Counted from the first letter of the stretch, positions 51,443 to 60,282 are shown. The stretch is 64,000 bases of DNA from an uncultured Bradyrhizobium sp. (GCF_936928535.1 NZ_CAKZHY010000122.1:1-64000), one strand, 5' to 3'. The notes: generated by a model from the sequence alone, not told the origin. Numbers and translations are program-made.

Positions 51443-52747
51443 ATGAACGTTGCTGTGGCAAAGACCGGGAATGGCCGCGCGGTGAGCGATCTTTTCGCCA
51501 GCGCGGAAGGCCGCTTGCCGGGTTCGCCTTCCGTGATCGCGACGCGCCGCGAGGCCTTCGGGACCTATGAGCGTCTCGGCCTGCCGCACCGCCGGATCGA
51601 GGAATGGAAATACACTGACCTGCGCGCGCTGGTCGGCGAGGTGCTCCCGCTGGCAGCCGCGCCCGATGCGGCCGCGCTGAAGCGCGCTGCGGAGGCGGTG
51701 AAGACACACGCGATTGCCGGCGCCCGCAAGCTGGTGCTGGTCGACGGCGTGTTCGCGCCCGATCTGTCCGACGTCAAGGCGCTCGCCGGTCAGGCGGGCT
51801 TCAAGACCCTGCGCGAGTCGTTGGAGAAGGATGCTGGCCTGCTGAAGACCGCGTCCACCGATGCGGTGATCTCGCTCAATGCGGCGATGGCAACCGACGG
51901 CGTGGTGCTTGATATCGCCGACGGTGCACAGCTCTCCACGCCGATCCAGATCCTCCACATCGCCACATCAGCGTCCGCCTCCGCCTTCACCCGTTCGCGG
52001 GTCGCGATCGGGAAGGGCGCTCGCGTCACCATCGTCGAGAGCTTCATTTCGGCAAGCGCTGGGGCTTACCAGGTCAACGACGCCGTTCTCATCACGGTCG
52101 GTGATGGCGCTGACGTCGCCCATATCCGCCTCATGGACGACGCGCCCGATGCGGTGAACGTCTCCTCGCACTTCGTCACCATCGGCGCCGCCGTGAAGTT
52201 CAACTTCTTCAACATGACCACCGGCGCGGCGGTCAGCCGCCTGCAGGGCTTCATCACGCTGGCCGGCGAGGGCAGCGAGCTCTCGGCCAACGGTGTCAAC
52301 CTGCTGCAGAAGACTGAGCATGGTGACACCACCCTGGTGGTCGACCATGCGGTTCCGAACTGCGTCAGCCGCGAAGTGTTCCGCGCGGTGATCGACGACC
52401 GCGCCCATTCGGTTTTCCAGGGCCGCATCATCGTTCGTCCCGATGCGCAGAAGACCGACGGCAAGATGATGACCCGCGCGCTGCTGCTCTCGGATGAAGC
52501 CGAGGCCGACAACAAGCCCGAGCTCGAGATCTTTGCCGACGACGTCTCCTGCGGCCACGGCGCCACCGCCGGCGCGCTCGACGACAGCCTGCTGTTCTAT
52601 CTGAAGGCCCGTGGCCTGCCGGAAAAGCAGGCCCAGGCGCTGCTGATCCAGGCTTTCGTCGGTGAAGCCATCGAACAGATCGCCGATGATGGCCTGCGCG
52701 AGCACGTGATCGGCATTGCCGAACGCTGGCTGGAGCGGCGGTCATGA
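51443..52747 (+). CDS. sufD: Fe-S cluster assembly protein SufD
   Basis: This 434-residue beta-helix protein is the partner of SufB. The start MNVAVAKTGNGRAVSDLF is 12 bp after sufC, with AAGGAATG upstream. Typical segments are RRIEEWKYTDLRALVG near residue 50 and RAHSVFQGRIIV-type sequence (DDRAHSVFQGRIIVRPDAQ), GHGATAGALDDSLLFYLKARGLP near the C-terminus. Its end overlaps sufS by 4 bp, implying coupling. Confidence 0.96.
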   Translation: MNVAVAKTGNGRAVSDLFASAEGRLPGSPSVIATRREAFGTYERLGLPHRRIEEWKYTDLRALVGEVLPLAAAPDAAALKRAAEAVKTHAIAGARKLVLVDGVFAPDLSDVKALAGQAGFKTLRESLEKDAGLLKTASTDAVISLNAAMATDGVVLDIADGAQLSTPIQILHIATSASASAFTRSRVAIGKGARVTIVESFISASAGAYQVNDAVLITVGDGADVAHIRLMDDAPDAVNVSSHFVTIGAAVKFNFFNMTTGAAVSRLQGFITLAGEGSELSANGVNLLQKTEHGDTTLVVDHAVPNCVSREVFRAVIDDRAHSVFQGRIIVRPDAQKTDGKMMTRALLLSDEAEADNKPELEIFADDVSCGHGATAGALDDSLLFYLKARGLPEKQAQALLIQAFVGEAIEQIADDGLREHVIGIAERWLERRS

Positions 52748-53991
52748 CCACGCATCCCGCAGTCAAGAACGGTGCCTATGATGTCGCGCGCGTGCGCCAG
52801 GATTTTCCGGCGCTGGCCATGCAGGTCTACGGCAAGAAGCTGGTCTATCTGGACAACGCCGCCTCGGCGCAGAAGCCGAGCGCGGTGCTCGACCGCATGA
52901 CGCAGGCCTACACCAGCGAATACGCCAACGTGCATCGCGGCCTGCACTACCTCGCCAACGCCGCAACCGAAGCCTATGAGGGCGGTCGCACCAAGGTGGC
53001 GCAGTTCATCAATGCGCCCCGTACGGAAGAAGTGATCTTCACCCGCAACGCGACGGAGGCGATCAACCTGGTCGCATCGTCCTGGGGCGGGCCGAGCATC
53101 AAAGAGGGCGACGAGATCGTCCTCTCGATCATGGAGCACCACTCCAACATCGTGCCCTGGCATTTCCTGAGGGAGCGGCAGGGTGCCGTGATCAAGTGGG
53201 CGCCCGTCGACGATGAGGGCAATTTCCTCATCGACGAGTTCGAGAAGCTGCTGACCTCGAAGACCAAGCTTGTCGCGATCACGCAGATGTCGAACGCGCT
53301 CGGCACCATCGTGCCGGTCAAGGACGTCGTGAAGATCGCGCACGCCCGCGGCATTCCCGTGCTGGTCGACGGCAGCCAGGGCGCGGTGCATCTGCCCGTC
53401 GACGTCCAGGATATCGGCTGCGACTTCTACGTCTTCACCGGCCACAAGGTTTATGGTCCCACCGGCATCGGCGTGCTCTGGGCCAAGTACGACCATCTCG
53501 TCGCGATGCGCCCCTACAACGGCGGTGGCGAGATGATCCGCGAGGTCTCGCGCGAGATCGTCACCTATGGCGATCCTCCGCATAAGTTCGAGGCCGGCAC
53601 GCCGGCGATCGTCGAGGCCGTCGGCCTTGGCGCTGCCATCGACTACGTCAATTCGATCGGCAAGGAGCGTATCGCCGCGCACGAGGCCGATCTCACTGCC
53701 TACGCCCAGGAGAAGCTGCGCGAGATCAATTCGCTCAGGCTGATCGGCACGGCGCGGGGCAAGGGCCCGGTGATTTCCTTCGAGCTCAAGGGGGCGCATG
53801 CCCACGATGTCGCGACCGTGATCGACCGTCAGGGCATCGCGGTGCGCGCCGGCACCCATTGCGTGATGCCACTTTTAGAGCGGTTCAACGTGACCGCGAC
53901 CTGCCGGGCCTCGTTCGGCATGTATAATACGCGGGAAGAAGTCGATCATCTGGCACAGGCGCTGCTCAAGGCGCGGGATTTGTTCGCATGA
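52744..53991 (+). CDS. sufS: cysteine desulfurase SufS
   Basis: This 415-residue group II desulfurase has the PLP Lys in DFYVFTGHKVYGPTGIGVLW, HRGLHYLANAATEAYEG near residue 60, and the active Cys in RAGTHCVMPLLERF. The short Cys loop is typical of SufS, which needs SufE or a related acceptor; none is seen here. The start and end overlap sufD and the DUF59 gene by 4 bp each, so five genes are translationally chained. Confidence 0.97.
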   Translation: MTTHPAVKNGAYDVARVRQDFPALAMQVYGKKLVYLDNAASAQKPSAVLDRMTQAYTSEYANVHRGLHYLANAATEAYEGGRTKVAQFINAPRTEEVIFTRNATEAINLVASSWGGPSIKEGDEIVLSIMEHHSNIVPWHFLRERQGAVIKWAPVDDEGNFLIDEFEKLLTSKTKLVAITQMSNALGTIVPVKDVVKIAHARGIPVLVDGSQGAVHLPVDVQDIGCDFYVFTGHKVYGPTGIGVLWAKYDHLVAMRPYNGGGEMIREVSREIVTYGDPPHKFEAGTPAIVEAVGLGAAIDYVNSIGKERIAAHEADLTAYAQEKLREINSLRLIGTARGKGPVISFELKGAHAHDVATVIDRQGIAVRAGTHCVMPLLERFNVTATCRASFGMYNTREEVDHLAQALLKARDLFA

Positions 53992-54359
53992 GTGACACGG
54001 CCGAAATCAAAGCCAATCCGATGGAGACCCATTCGGCATTGCCGCCCGAGGAGACCGAGCGTCTGACCCGCGAGATCATCGCCGGGCTCAAGACCGTGTT
54101 CGACCCGGAAATTCCGGCCGACATCTATGAACTCGGCCTGATCTACAAGGTCGAGATCAAGGATGACCGTTCGGTCGACGTGCAGATGACGCTGACGACG
54201 CCGAACTGCCCGGCCGCCGGCGAACTGCCGACCATGGTTGAGAATGCGGTTGCCAGCGTCCCCGGCGTCGGCGTGGTCGACGTCAAGGTGGTTTGGGAGC
54301 CGGCCTGGACGCCGGAACGCATGAGCGACGAGGCCCGCCTCGTGCTCAACATGTGGTGA
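53988..54359 (+). CDS. SUF system protein, MIP18/DUF59 family (SufT-like)
   Basis: This is a 123-residue protein. The core motif is VFDPEIPADIYELGLIYKVE, then MTLTTPNCPAAGELPTMVE with the conserved Cys, and VWEPAWTPERMSDEARL. MIP18-type proteins help mature Fe-S proteins. It overlaps sufS by 4 bp and precedes the A-type carrier, the common alphaproteobacterial order. Confidence 0.95.
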   Translation: MSDTAEIKANPMETHSALPPEETERLTREIIAGLKTVFDPEIPADIYELGLIYKVEIKDDRSVDVQMTLTTPNCPAAGELPTMVENAVASVPGVGVVDVKVVWEPAWTPERMSDEARLVLNMW

Positions 54360-54406
54360 GACGACTCCTACGTTGAATTTGCTCTGCAAAGGACCACATC
54401 TCTGAC

Positions 54407-54805
54407 ATGACACAGGCCACACCAGCATCCACACCGAAGCCGCGGCGGCCGCGCCCGCAGGTGATGCGGCTGACGGACGCTGCAGCCCAGCGCATCACCG
54501 AGCTGACCCAGCGTGCCGATTCCGAGATCGTCGGCCTTCGCGTCGGCGTGAAGAACGGCGGCTGCGCCGGCCAGTCCTATACGGTCGAATACGCCCATGA
54601 TGTCCGCCCGACCGACGAGGTCGTCGAGGACAAGGGCGTCAAGATCCTGGTCGACCCCAAGGCCGTGCTGTTCCTGCTCGGCACCGAGATGGACTACAAG
54701 GCCGACAAGATGCAGGCCCAGTTCGTCTTCAACAACCCCAACCAGATCTCCGCCTGCGGTTGCGGCGAGTCGGTCGAGCTGCGCCCGGCCAAGATCGACG
54801 GGTAG
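54407..54805 (+). CDS. sufA: A-type Fe-S carrier (SufA/IscA family)
   Basis: This is a 132-residue protein. The HesB fold contains VMRLTDAAAQRITELTQRA and the three cluster-binding Cys in NGGCAGQSY and SACGCGESV. It delivers Fe-S clusters to client enzymes. A 25-residue Thr/Pro/Arg-rich N-terminal extension precedes the domain. Last gene of the suf cluster; a long inverted repeat follows directly. Confidence 0.94.
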   Translation: MTQATPASTPKPRRPRPQVMRLTDAAAQRITELTQRADSEIVGLRVGVKNGGCAGQSYTVEYAHDVRPTDEVVEDKGVKILVDPKAVLFLLGTEMDYKADKMQAQFVFNNPNQISACGCGESVELRPAKIDG

Positions 54806-54812
54806 TTTCTTT

Positions 54813-54900
54813 CCGTCATTGCGAGAAGCGAAGCGACGAAGCAATCCAGACTACCTCCGCAGAGGCAGTCTGGATTGCTTCGCTTCGCTCGCAATGACGG
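54813..54900. repeat. 88-bp inverted repeat element (GTCATTGCGAG type)
   Basis: The left arm starts CCGTCATTGCGAG and the right arm ends CTCGCAATGACGG. GCAATCCAGACT and AGTCTGGATTGC form the inner stem around CTACCTCCGCAGAGGC. It can fold into a long cruciform/hairpin and may act as the sufA terminator. Elements of this sequence are common between Bradyrhizobium genes from memory; the copy number was not counted here. Confidence 0.9.
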
Positions 54901-54942
54901 CGGTGCTATGAAAGCTGGCTTTCTCGCTTGGGGACGCCTTCC

Positions 54943-55380
54943 ATGGACCGCGAATTCCTGATCGACCTGTTCGCCGATTTCGGCCCCGTCACCATCCGAA
55001 AAATGTTCTCCGGCCACGGCATCTCCGTCGACGGCGTCAACTTCGCGCTCGCGCTGCGCGCCGGCCTGTTCTTCCGCGCCGACGAGGTGACGATCCCGGA
55101 CTTTGAAGCCGAAGGCTCCAAGCCGTTCCAATATTCGACCCGCGCCAAGACCGTGCTGGTGAATTCCTACTGGGAGTTGCCGGCGCGGCTGTTCGACGAT
55201 TCCGAGGAGCTGGCACAATGGGCGAGGGCGGCGCTCGCGGCTGCCCAGCGCGCCAAGGTGAAGAAGCGGCCGAAGAAGGCCAAGAAAACTGCGGCGAAGA
55301 TGGCGAGGCCGAAGAAGGTCGCCAAGAAGACTGCCAAGAAGAAGACTGCCAAGAAGGCAGCCAAACGAAAGGTGCGGTAG
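54943..55380 (+). CDS. TfoX N-terminal domain protein with Lys/Ala-rich tail
   Basis: This is a 145-residue protein. The TfoX_N domain (about 1-95) starts MDREFLIDLFADFGPVTIRKMFSGHG and includes FALALRAGLFFRADE. The last 45 residues are built from KKTAKK/KKAAK units, like a histone H1 tail, suggesting nucleic-acid binding. TfoX is a competence regulator in gammaproteobacteria; in this family the role is unknown. The stop codon TAG is the first part of the next inverted repeat. Confidence 0.9.
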   Translation: MDREFLIDLFADFGPVTIRKMFSGHGISVDGVNFALALRAGLFFRADEVTIPDFEAEGSKPFQYSTRAKTVLVNSYWELPARLFDDSEELAQWARAALAAAQRAKVKKRPKKAKKTAAKMARPKKVAKKTAKKKTAKKAAKRKVR

Positions 55381-55467
55381 GGTGGGCAAAGCGGAGCGTG
55401 CCCACGATTAGGATGGTCATCGCGTGAGATCGTGGGCACGGCGCAAGGGCGCCTTTGCCCACCCTAC
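55377..55467. repeat. 91-bp inverted repeat element (GGGTGGGCAAAG type)
   Basis: Outer arms are GTAGGGTGGGCAAAG (55377-55391) and CTTTGCCCACCCTAC (55453-55467). Inner arms are GCGTGCCCACGAT and ATCGTGGGCACG. It overlaps the TfoX-like stop codon and lies between convergent genes, where it can end transcription from both. A family frequent in Bradyrhizobium from memory. Confidence 0.9.
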
Positions 55468-55479
55468 GCGAGTGGAGGC

Positions 55480-56010
55480 TTAGTCCACGGCCTTCGTCAA
55501 GCCAACTCGCATGTCCTTGGCGACGAAGACGCTGACACCATCCGCGAGCACACGCCCATCAGCAATGCCGAGCACCAATTTGCCGCGACGGACCATACGC
55601 ATGGCGACCTCGTAGCGCACGGATCGCGCCTGCGGCGTGACAGCTCCTGTTACCTCGACCTCGCCGACGCCGATGGCGCGGCCCTTGCCGGGTGAGCCCG
55701 ACCAGCCGAGCCAATAGCCGACCATCTGCCACATCGCGTCCAGGCCCAGACTTCCCGGCATCGTCGCATCGCCGCGATAATGGCAGTCGAAGAACCAATG
55801 GTCAGGCACGATGTCGAGCTCGCCGACGATATGGCCCTTGCCATACTCGCCGCCATCCAGGCTGATCTCGGTGATGCGGTCCATCATCAGCATCGGCGGC
55901 GCCGGCAATTGCGCATTGCCCGGGCCGAAATAGCCGCCTTCGCTCGATCTCAGCAGCTCGTCCTTGGTATAGGACGGTTGCGGCGCATGAAATTCATGAG
56001 GATTGGGCAC
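55480..56010 (-). CDS. fabA: 3-hydroxyacyl-ACP dehydratase/isomerase FabA
   Basis: This 176-residue hot-dog fold enzyme dehydrates 3-hydroxydecanoyl-ACP and isomerises it to the cis-3 unsaturated intermediate. Active-site residues lie in PDHWFFDCHYRGDATMPGSLGLDAMW (the His of DCHY and the Asp of GLDAMW), and the family motif ALLLMDRI is PMLMMDRITEI here. Length matches FabA rather than FabZ. No fabB or fabI is beside it, which is unusual since fabA and fabB are often adjacent. Confidence 0.95.
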   Translation of the reverse strand: MPNPHEFHAPQPSYTKDELLRSSEGGYFGPGNAQLPAPPMLMMDRITEISLDGGEYGKGHIVGELDIVPDHWFFDCHYRGDATMPGSLGLDAMWQMVGYWLGWSGSPGKGRAIGVGEVEVTGAVTPQARSVRYEVAMRMVRRGKLVLGIADGRVLADGVSVFVAKDMRVGLTKAVD

Positions 56011-56095
56011 GACGACACGTCCTCGCTGCAGTCTGGCGAGGAAGATGTTGTTCGTCAGGCCGGAATGTCAAGCGGGAGCGGTTGCGCTGCTCGCA

Positions 56096-57163
56096 TCACG
56101 CCACCCGGTTGTGCGTCTCGACCGCGAATTCCGGGTCGATTTCGCAGATCACGCGGTTGCGGCCGTTGCGCTTGGCCGCGTAGAGGCAGGCATCCGCGCG
56201 CTCGATCAGCGCGTCGGTGTCGTCGCCCTGCTTCAGCATGGAGACGCCGACGGAGATGGTGACCCGGCCGAGGATCTCGCCGGTTGATTTCTTCTTCAAT
56301 TCCTTCGCCATCACGGCGCGGCGGATGTGGTCGGCGACGGTAAGCGCTTGGCGCAGCGCCGTGTTGGGCAGCACCACTGCGAACTCCTCGCCGCCGTAGC
56401 GCGCGGTGATGTCCTGGCCCTTGATGGTCTGCTTCAATGACAGGCCGACCAGCCGGAGTACCTGGTCGCCGGTGAGATGGCCGTAGGAATCGTTGAACGA
56501 CTTGAAGTGGTCGATGTCGAACAGCAGCAAGGACAGCGGCTCGCCGCTCGCAAGCGCGCTCTGCACCGCCATGCCGATCATGCGGTCGAAATATTTGCGG
56601 TTGCCGAGACCCGTCAGCGGGTCGGTCAGGCTCTCGGCGCGGATCGCTTCCAGGCTCTGCTGGAGATTGCTGATCTCGTTCTTGGCCAGGATCAGCCGGT
56701 CTTCGAGGACCTTGTTGCTATTGCGCATCTCGCTCGTCGAGCTGAGGAGAGTTTCGATGATCGATTTGATCTGTTCGGCCTTCTTGGCCAACGCGAGCTC
56801 CTTTGCCGCGCCCGAAAGGCTCGCGTCGTAGGAGCTGGTCATCCCGAGCGCATCGCTCAACACGTCGACGACGTCGTCGATCTCGCCGATGACGCGGGCG
56901 CCGACCTTGTCGATACGGTCGGTGGTTTTGATGTGCGAGAGATAGGTGTCGTAGATCTGCTCGAGGTCGGCTTCGTTCAGCTTGCCGTTGCGTGCCAGCG
57001 TCTCGTTGATGATCTTGTTGAGCGGGGCGTTGTAGCCGGTCGCGTAGACGTACCAGATCTCGTAATTACGGGGAATCGCGGTTTGCTTCAGCGATCGGAT
57101 CTGGCCGAGCGCCACCTCGGCGAACGCCATCGTGCGTTCGTGTTCGTCGAGCAGTTTGACCAC
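56096..57163 (-). CDS. diguanylate cyclase (GGDEF domain)
   Basis: This 355-residue soluble protein has a helical N-terminal region (about 1-170, no recognised sensor domain) and a GGDEF domain with SLTDPLTGLGNRKYFD near 179-193 and active-site GGEEF (257-261). The position of the inhibitory RxxD site reads KGQD (248-251), so product inhibition may be weak. It makes cyclic di-GMP. The EIWYVYATGYN near 35-45 is unlike common sensor domains. Confidence 0.93.
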   Translation of the reverse strand: MVKLLDEHERTMAFAEVALGQIRSLKQTAIPRNYEIWYVYATGYNAPLNKIINETLARNGKLNEADLEQIYDTYLSHIKTTDRIDKVGARVIGEIDDVVDVLSDALGMTSSYDASLSGAAKELALAKKAEQIKSIIETLLSSTSEMRNSNKVLEDRLILAKNEISNLQQSLEAIRAESLTDPLTGLGNRKYFDRMIGMAVQSALASGEPLSLLLFDIDHFKSFNDSYGHLTGDQVLRLVGLSLKQTIKGQDITARYGGEEFAVVLPNTALRQALTVADHIRRAVMAKELKKKSTGEILGRVTISVGVSMLKQGDDTDALIERADACLYAAKRNGRNRVICEIDPEFAVETHNRVA

Positions 57164-57243
57164 GGAACATACCCCACAGCGGTCGGTGCGCCCATCGACC
57201 GCAGCAATGCTTAAATTATGTTCGTAGGCTAACGGACGATCAT

Positions 57244-57270
57244 GAACGGTCGGTAAACGCTCGACCGTTC
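57244..57270. repeat. 9-bp perfect inverted repeat between helicase and GGDEF genes
   Basis: GAACGGTCG (57244-57252) and CGACCGTTC (57262-57270) flank GTAAACGCT. It lies downstream of the helicase stop and upstream of the GGDEF start. No T tract follows on the minus strand, so it may be a weak terminator or a regulatory site. Confidence 0.5.
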
Positions 57271-57292
57271 AACTCACGCGTGTATCGCGGCT

Positions 57293-58837
57293 TCAGGCGC
57301 CGGCGGGGGAGCGGACCGGCCGCAACAGGAATGCCGGAAGATGCGAGTGATCGCCGGGCTCGGTATCGGCGTCGCGCTGGCGGCGCGGTTCGGGACGGCC
57401 GATCGACGGCACGTGCGAATTGTCGGCTTGCGGACGCGAGCCACGACGCGGCTCGGAGGAGGGCCTGGCTTCGCGCGGGGGTCTTGCCTCACGTGCTGGC
57501 CGTGCTTCGCGCGCGGTCCGTGCTTCGGCAGCGGGTCTTGCATCCGACGAAGGCGTCGCCTCGGAGGCGTGCCGCGCCTCGCGCGGCTCGTGGCTGCGCT
57601 CACGGTCGCGACCGCGCTGCGGCTTGCCGCGTCCGCCGCGGGAACGTTCACGATCGCGGCCGCGGGACTCGCGCGGGCGGTCGCTCCGTTCCCCCGAATC
57701 TGCAGGCACTTCGTAATCGCCTTCGGCGCGCGGAATGCTCTGGCCGATCAGCTTCTCGATCGCAACCATCGACTTCTGGTCGAGCGGCGTGACGAGCGAG
57801 ATCGCAGTTCCGGTGCGGCCGGCACGACCGGTGCGGCCGACGCGATGGACGTAATCGTCGGGATGATGGGGGACGTCGAAATTGAAGACGTGGCTGACCT
57901 CGGGGATGTCGAGGCCGCGGGCTGCGACGTCGGATGCGACGAGGAGCGGCAGCTCGCCCTTGCGGAACTGTTCGAGCGCGGCCGTGCGGGCCGACTGGTC
58001 CATGTCGCCGTGCAGGGCGCCGACGCTGAAGCCATGCTTCTGCAACGATTTATGAACGACGGCGACCTCGCGCTTGCGATTGCAGAAGATGATCGCGTTT
58101 TGGAGATCCTTGGCCTCGCGCAGCAGGCGGCGAAGCAATTCGCGCTTTTCGTGCGCCTCGCGCCCGGCCGGTACCTGACACTGCGTGACGGTGACGGCGG
58201 TGGTGGCGGGCTTGGAGACTTCGACCTTTTGCGGATTGTGCAGGAAGGTCTCGGTGATGCGCCGGATTTCCGGCGGCATGGTCGCGGTGAAGAACAGGGT
58301 CTGCCGCGTGAACGGGACGAGCTTGCAGACGCGCTCGATGTCAGGGATGAAGCCCATGTCCAGCATGCGGTCGGCTTCGTCGATCACGAGCAGCTCGACG
58401 CCGGTGAGCAGCAGACCGCCGCGTTCGGTATGGTCGAGCAGCCGGCCCGGGGTGGCGATCAGCACGTCGACGCCGCGTGTCAGCTTGGCGTCCTGGTCAC
58501 CGAAGGAGACGCCGCCGATCAGGAGGGCGACGTTGAGTTTCTGGCCGGCGCCGTAGCGGTCGAAGTTTTCCTTCACCTGCGCCGCGAGTTCGCGGGTCGG
58601 CTCCAGGATCAGCGTGCGCGGCATGCGCGCCCGCGCGCGGCCCTTTTCGAGGATGGTGAGCATCGGCAGCACGAACGCCGCCGTCTTGCCGGTGCCGGTC
58701 TGGGCGATGCCGAGGACATCCTTGCGTGCAAGGACGTGGGGGATCGCCTGTTCCTGAATGGGAGTGGGGTTGGTGTAACCTGTGGCCGCAACTGCGGCGA
58801 GGACTTTTTCGGACAGTCCGAGATTGGAAAAGGACAT
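57293..58837 (-). CDS. DEAD-box ATP-dependent RNA helicase (RhlE type)
   Basis: This is a 514-residue protein. Motifs in order are Q motif (YTNPTPIQEQAIP), Walker A AQTGTGKT near 45-52, PTRELA, TPGR, DEAD (153-156), SAT-equivalent TAT in FFTATMPPE, ARGLDIP and HRVGRTGRAG. The tail (about 380-514) is a long Arg/Glu/Pro/Ala-rich low-complexity region (AREARPAREARPPREARP), probably RNA-binding and disordered. It unwinds RNA during decay or ribosome assembly. It has its own promoter with an approximately 150-nt leader. Confidence 0.95.
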   Translation of the reverse strand: MSFSNLGLSEKVLAAVAATGYTNPTPIQEQAIPHVLARKDVLGIAQTGTGKTAAFVLPMLTILEKGRARARMPRTLILEPTRELAAQVKENFDRYGAGQKLNVALLIGGVSFGDQDAKLTRGVDVLIATPGRLLDHTERGGLLLTGVELLVIDEADRMLDMGFIPDIERVCKLVPFTRQTLFFTATMPPEIRRITETFLHNPQKVEVSKPATTAVTVTQCQVPAGREAHEKRELLRRLLREAKDLQNAIIFCNRKREVAVVHKSLQKHGFSVGALHGDMDQSARTAALEQFRKGELPLLVASDVAARGLDIPEVSHVFNFDVPHHPDDYVHRVGRTGRAGRTGTAISLVTPLDQKSMVAIEKLIGQSIPRAEGDYEVPADSGERSDRPRESRGRDRERSRGGRGKPQRGRDRERSHEPREARHASEATPSSDARPAAEARTAREARPAREARPPREARPSSEPRRGSRPQADNSHVPSIGRPEPRRQRDADTEPGDHSHLPAFLLRPVRSPAGA

Positions 58838-58996
58838 TGAGCCTCTGGTCGAAACCGCCGTTCGGAATCGAGGGTAAAAAGGCTGTCGCGTTCCACCCCG
58901 AAACGGCGCGCTCTCAAAGAAGCTGGGGGTGCTGACTCACGCGAACAAAGCGCCAGGCTCAGGAATCGCTTTTCGATCTGAACCGCGTCGACCCGG

Positions 58997-59024
58997 AACA
59001 TAGGGCGGAATCGGCCAAAGTCAA
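58997..59024 (-). promoter_or_regulatory. sigma-70-type promoter of the DEAD-box helicase
   Basis: On the minus strand -35 TTGACT (59019-59024) and -10 TATGTT (58997-59002) are separated by 16 bp. The predicted transcript starts near 58990, giving about 150 nt of untranslated leader before the helicase ATG. Long leaders are common for cold-induced helicases; no known element was recognised in it. Confidence 0.5.
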
Positions 59025-59047
59025 TGGAGCAGGCGCGGGAAGGTCCT

Positions 59048-59066
59048 AAAAACCCTAAGGTTTTTG
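59048..59066 (-). terminator. weak AT-rich hairpin after the AraC-type gene
   Basis: On the minus strand AAAAACC and GGTTTTT form a 7-bp stem around TTAG, ending in a T run. It lies about 20 bp downstream of the AraC-type regulator stop codon and upstream of the helicase promoter. The stem is AT-rich, so efficiency is doubtful. Confidence 0.5.
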
Positions 59067-59084
59067 CTCAAATCACGGGCGCGG

Positions 59085-60092
59085 CTAGGGTTTTCGCCGT
59101 GGCAGCCGAGAAGGTGGTTCAAGGGGGTGGTTAACGCCCCCTGCAGCCCGTGCCCGGAAATCGCCCGGCGCCATGCCATAGGCGGCGTTGAAGACCCGAT
59201 AATAGGTCGCAAGGCTCTCGAAACCGCAGGCGGTGGCGATGTCGGCGATCAGCCGCTCCGGCGTTTCGCGCATCAGGCGGCGGCTTCTCTTCAGCCGCTC
59301 CTCAGTCACGGTCTGCGAGAAGCTGCGCTCGGCGAGCTCGAACAGCATGTGCAGATGGCGCACGGAGACGCCGAGCAGGTCGGCCACCCGCGCCGGCGCC
59401 AGATCCGGGTCCTGCAAATGGCGTGCGATCAGGCGCCGCGCCAGCGACAGGCGAGCCGTCCGCAGCGCGGCCTGTCCGCGCCGGCTGCCCGGCCTGACGA
59501 TGCCGCGCTCAATCAGCGCCAGATGCCCGAGCGCCTGCACCAGCGGGCCGGCGTCGGCCGCCCCCTCAACCGCGGCGGTCTCGCCGAGATCGGCAAAGCA
59601 GGCATCGAGCAGGGGCGCCAGTGCGGCATCGTTGAAAGTCTTGGGCGCAAGCTCGCGCATGCGCCTGTCCTGCGTTGCAAGGCCGCTGATGGGGATCTTC
59701 AGGATGCGCAGATGAAACCCGGCTCCGCCCAGCGGCCTGGTGCGGTATGGCAGGTCGGTGTGGCTGGTGGCAAAGCCGCCATTCGCAATGGCGAAATCGC
59801 TCGAGCGCATGCCGCCGAACCAGCCGCCGCCGCCGAGCTGCTGGTAGACGCAGATGGCATCCCCCGGCGCGCAGCTGATGTCGGCTGGGCTCCGCTCGAC
59901 CGCATAGGGGGAGGCCTTCAGCTCGACGAGGCCGCCCATGCCGACCTGGCTCAGCGAGAACTCCCCGTAAAACCCTGTGCGCTGTTCGCGCTCGAGCTCC
60001 GCCGTGACACCAAACAGGCCTTTTGCGCGCACCTCGCGCCAATAATCGAAGCGGTCATGAGGTTCGACTTCGTCGGTACACCAGCGATACAC
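59085..60092 (-). CDS. AraC family transcriptional regulator
   Basis: This is a 335-residue protein from the GTG at 60092 (MYRWCTDEVEPHDRFDYWREV), which has GAGGGG five bases upstream; the open frame upstream of it has no protein-like features and overlaps the divergent gene. The N-terminal ligand-binding domain (AraC_binding_2, about 10-190) is followed by two helix-turn-helix motifs (about 230-330), including VADLLGVSVRHLHMLFE and ACGFESLATYYRVFNAAYGMAPGDFRA. It is divergent from a caspase-like gene; a perfect inverted repeat in the shared region is a candidate operator. Confidence 0.9.
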   Translation of the reverse strand: MYRWCTDEVEPHDRFDYWREVRAKGLFGVTAELEREQRTGFYGEFSLSQVGMGGLVELKASPYAVERSPADISCAPGDAICVYQQLGGGGWFGGMRSSDFAIANGGFATSHTDLPYRTRPLGGAGFHLRILKIPISGLATQDRRMRELAPKTFNDAALAPLLDACFADLGETAAVEGAADAGPLVQALGHLALIERGIVRPGSRRGQAALRTARLSLARRLIARHLQDPDLAPARVADLLGVSVRHLHMLFELAERSFSQTVTEERLKRSRRLMRETPERLIADIATACGFESLATYYRVFNAAYGMAPGDFRARAAGGVNHPLEPPSRLPRRKP

Positions 60093-60129
60093 GGCAGCCC
60101 CTCGCTTGCCCGCAATTGCCCTAGAAAAA

Positions 60130-60150
60130 GCAGATTCCAGCGGAATCTGC
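60130..60150. promoter_or_regulatory. perfect palindrome in the araC/caspase intergenic region
   Basis: GCAGATTCC-AGC-GGAATCTGC, a 9-bp inverted repeat with a 3-bp centre. It lies 38 bp ahead of the AraC-type GTG start and 133 bp ahead of the caspase start, so it could control either gene. Confidence 0.5.
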
Positions 60151-60282
60151 CAGTGGGCAGATGATGGAACTGCGGAAGACGGATCGGTTGAACCGTCGCG
60201 ACGGATGAACCGACTATCACAGCAAGGCGCAAGGTGGCCGCATGGAGCCACCGGGGAGCCGTTCTGCAACGGGAATGTAACG

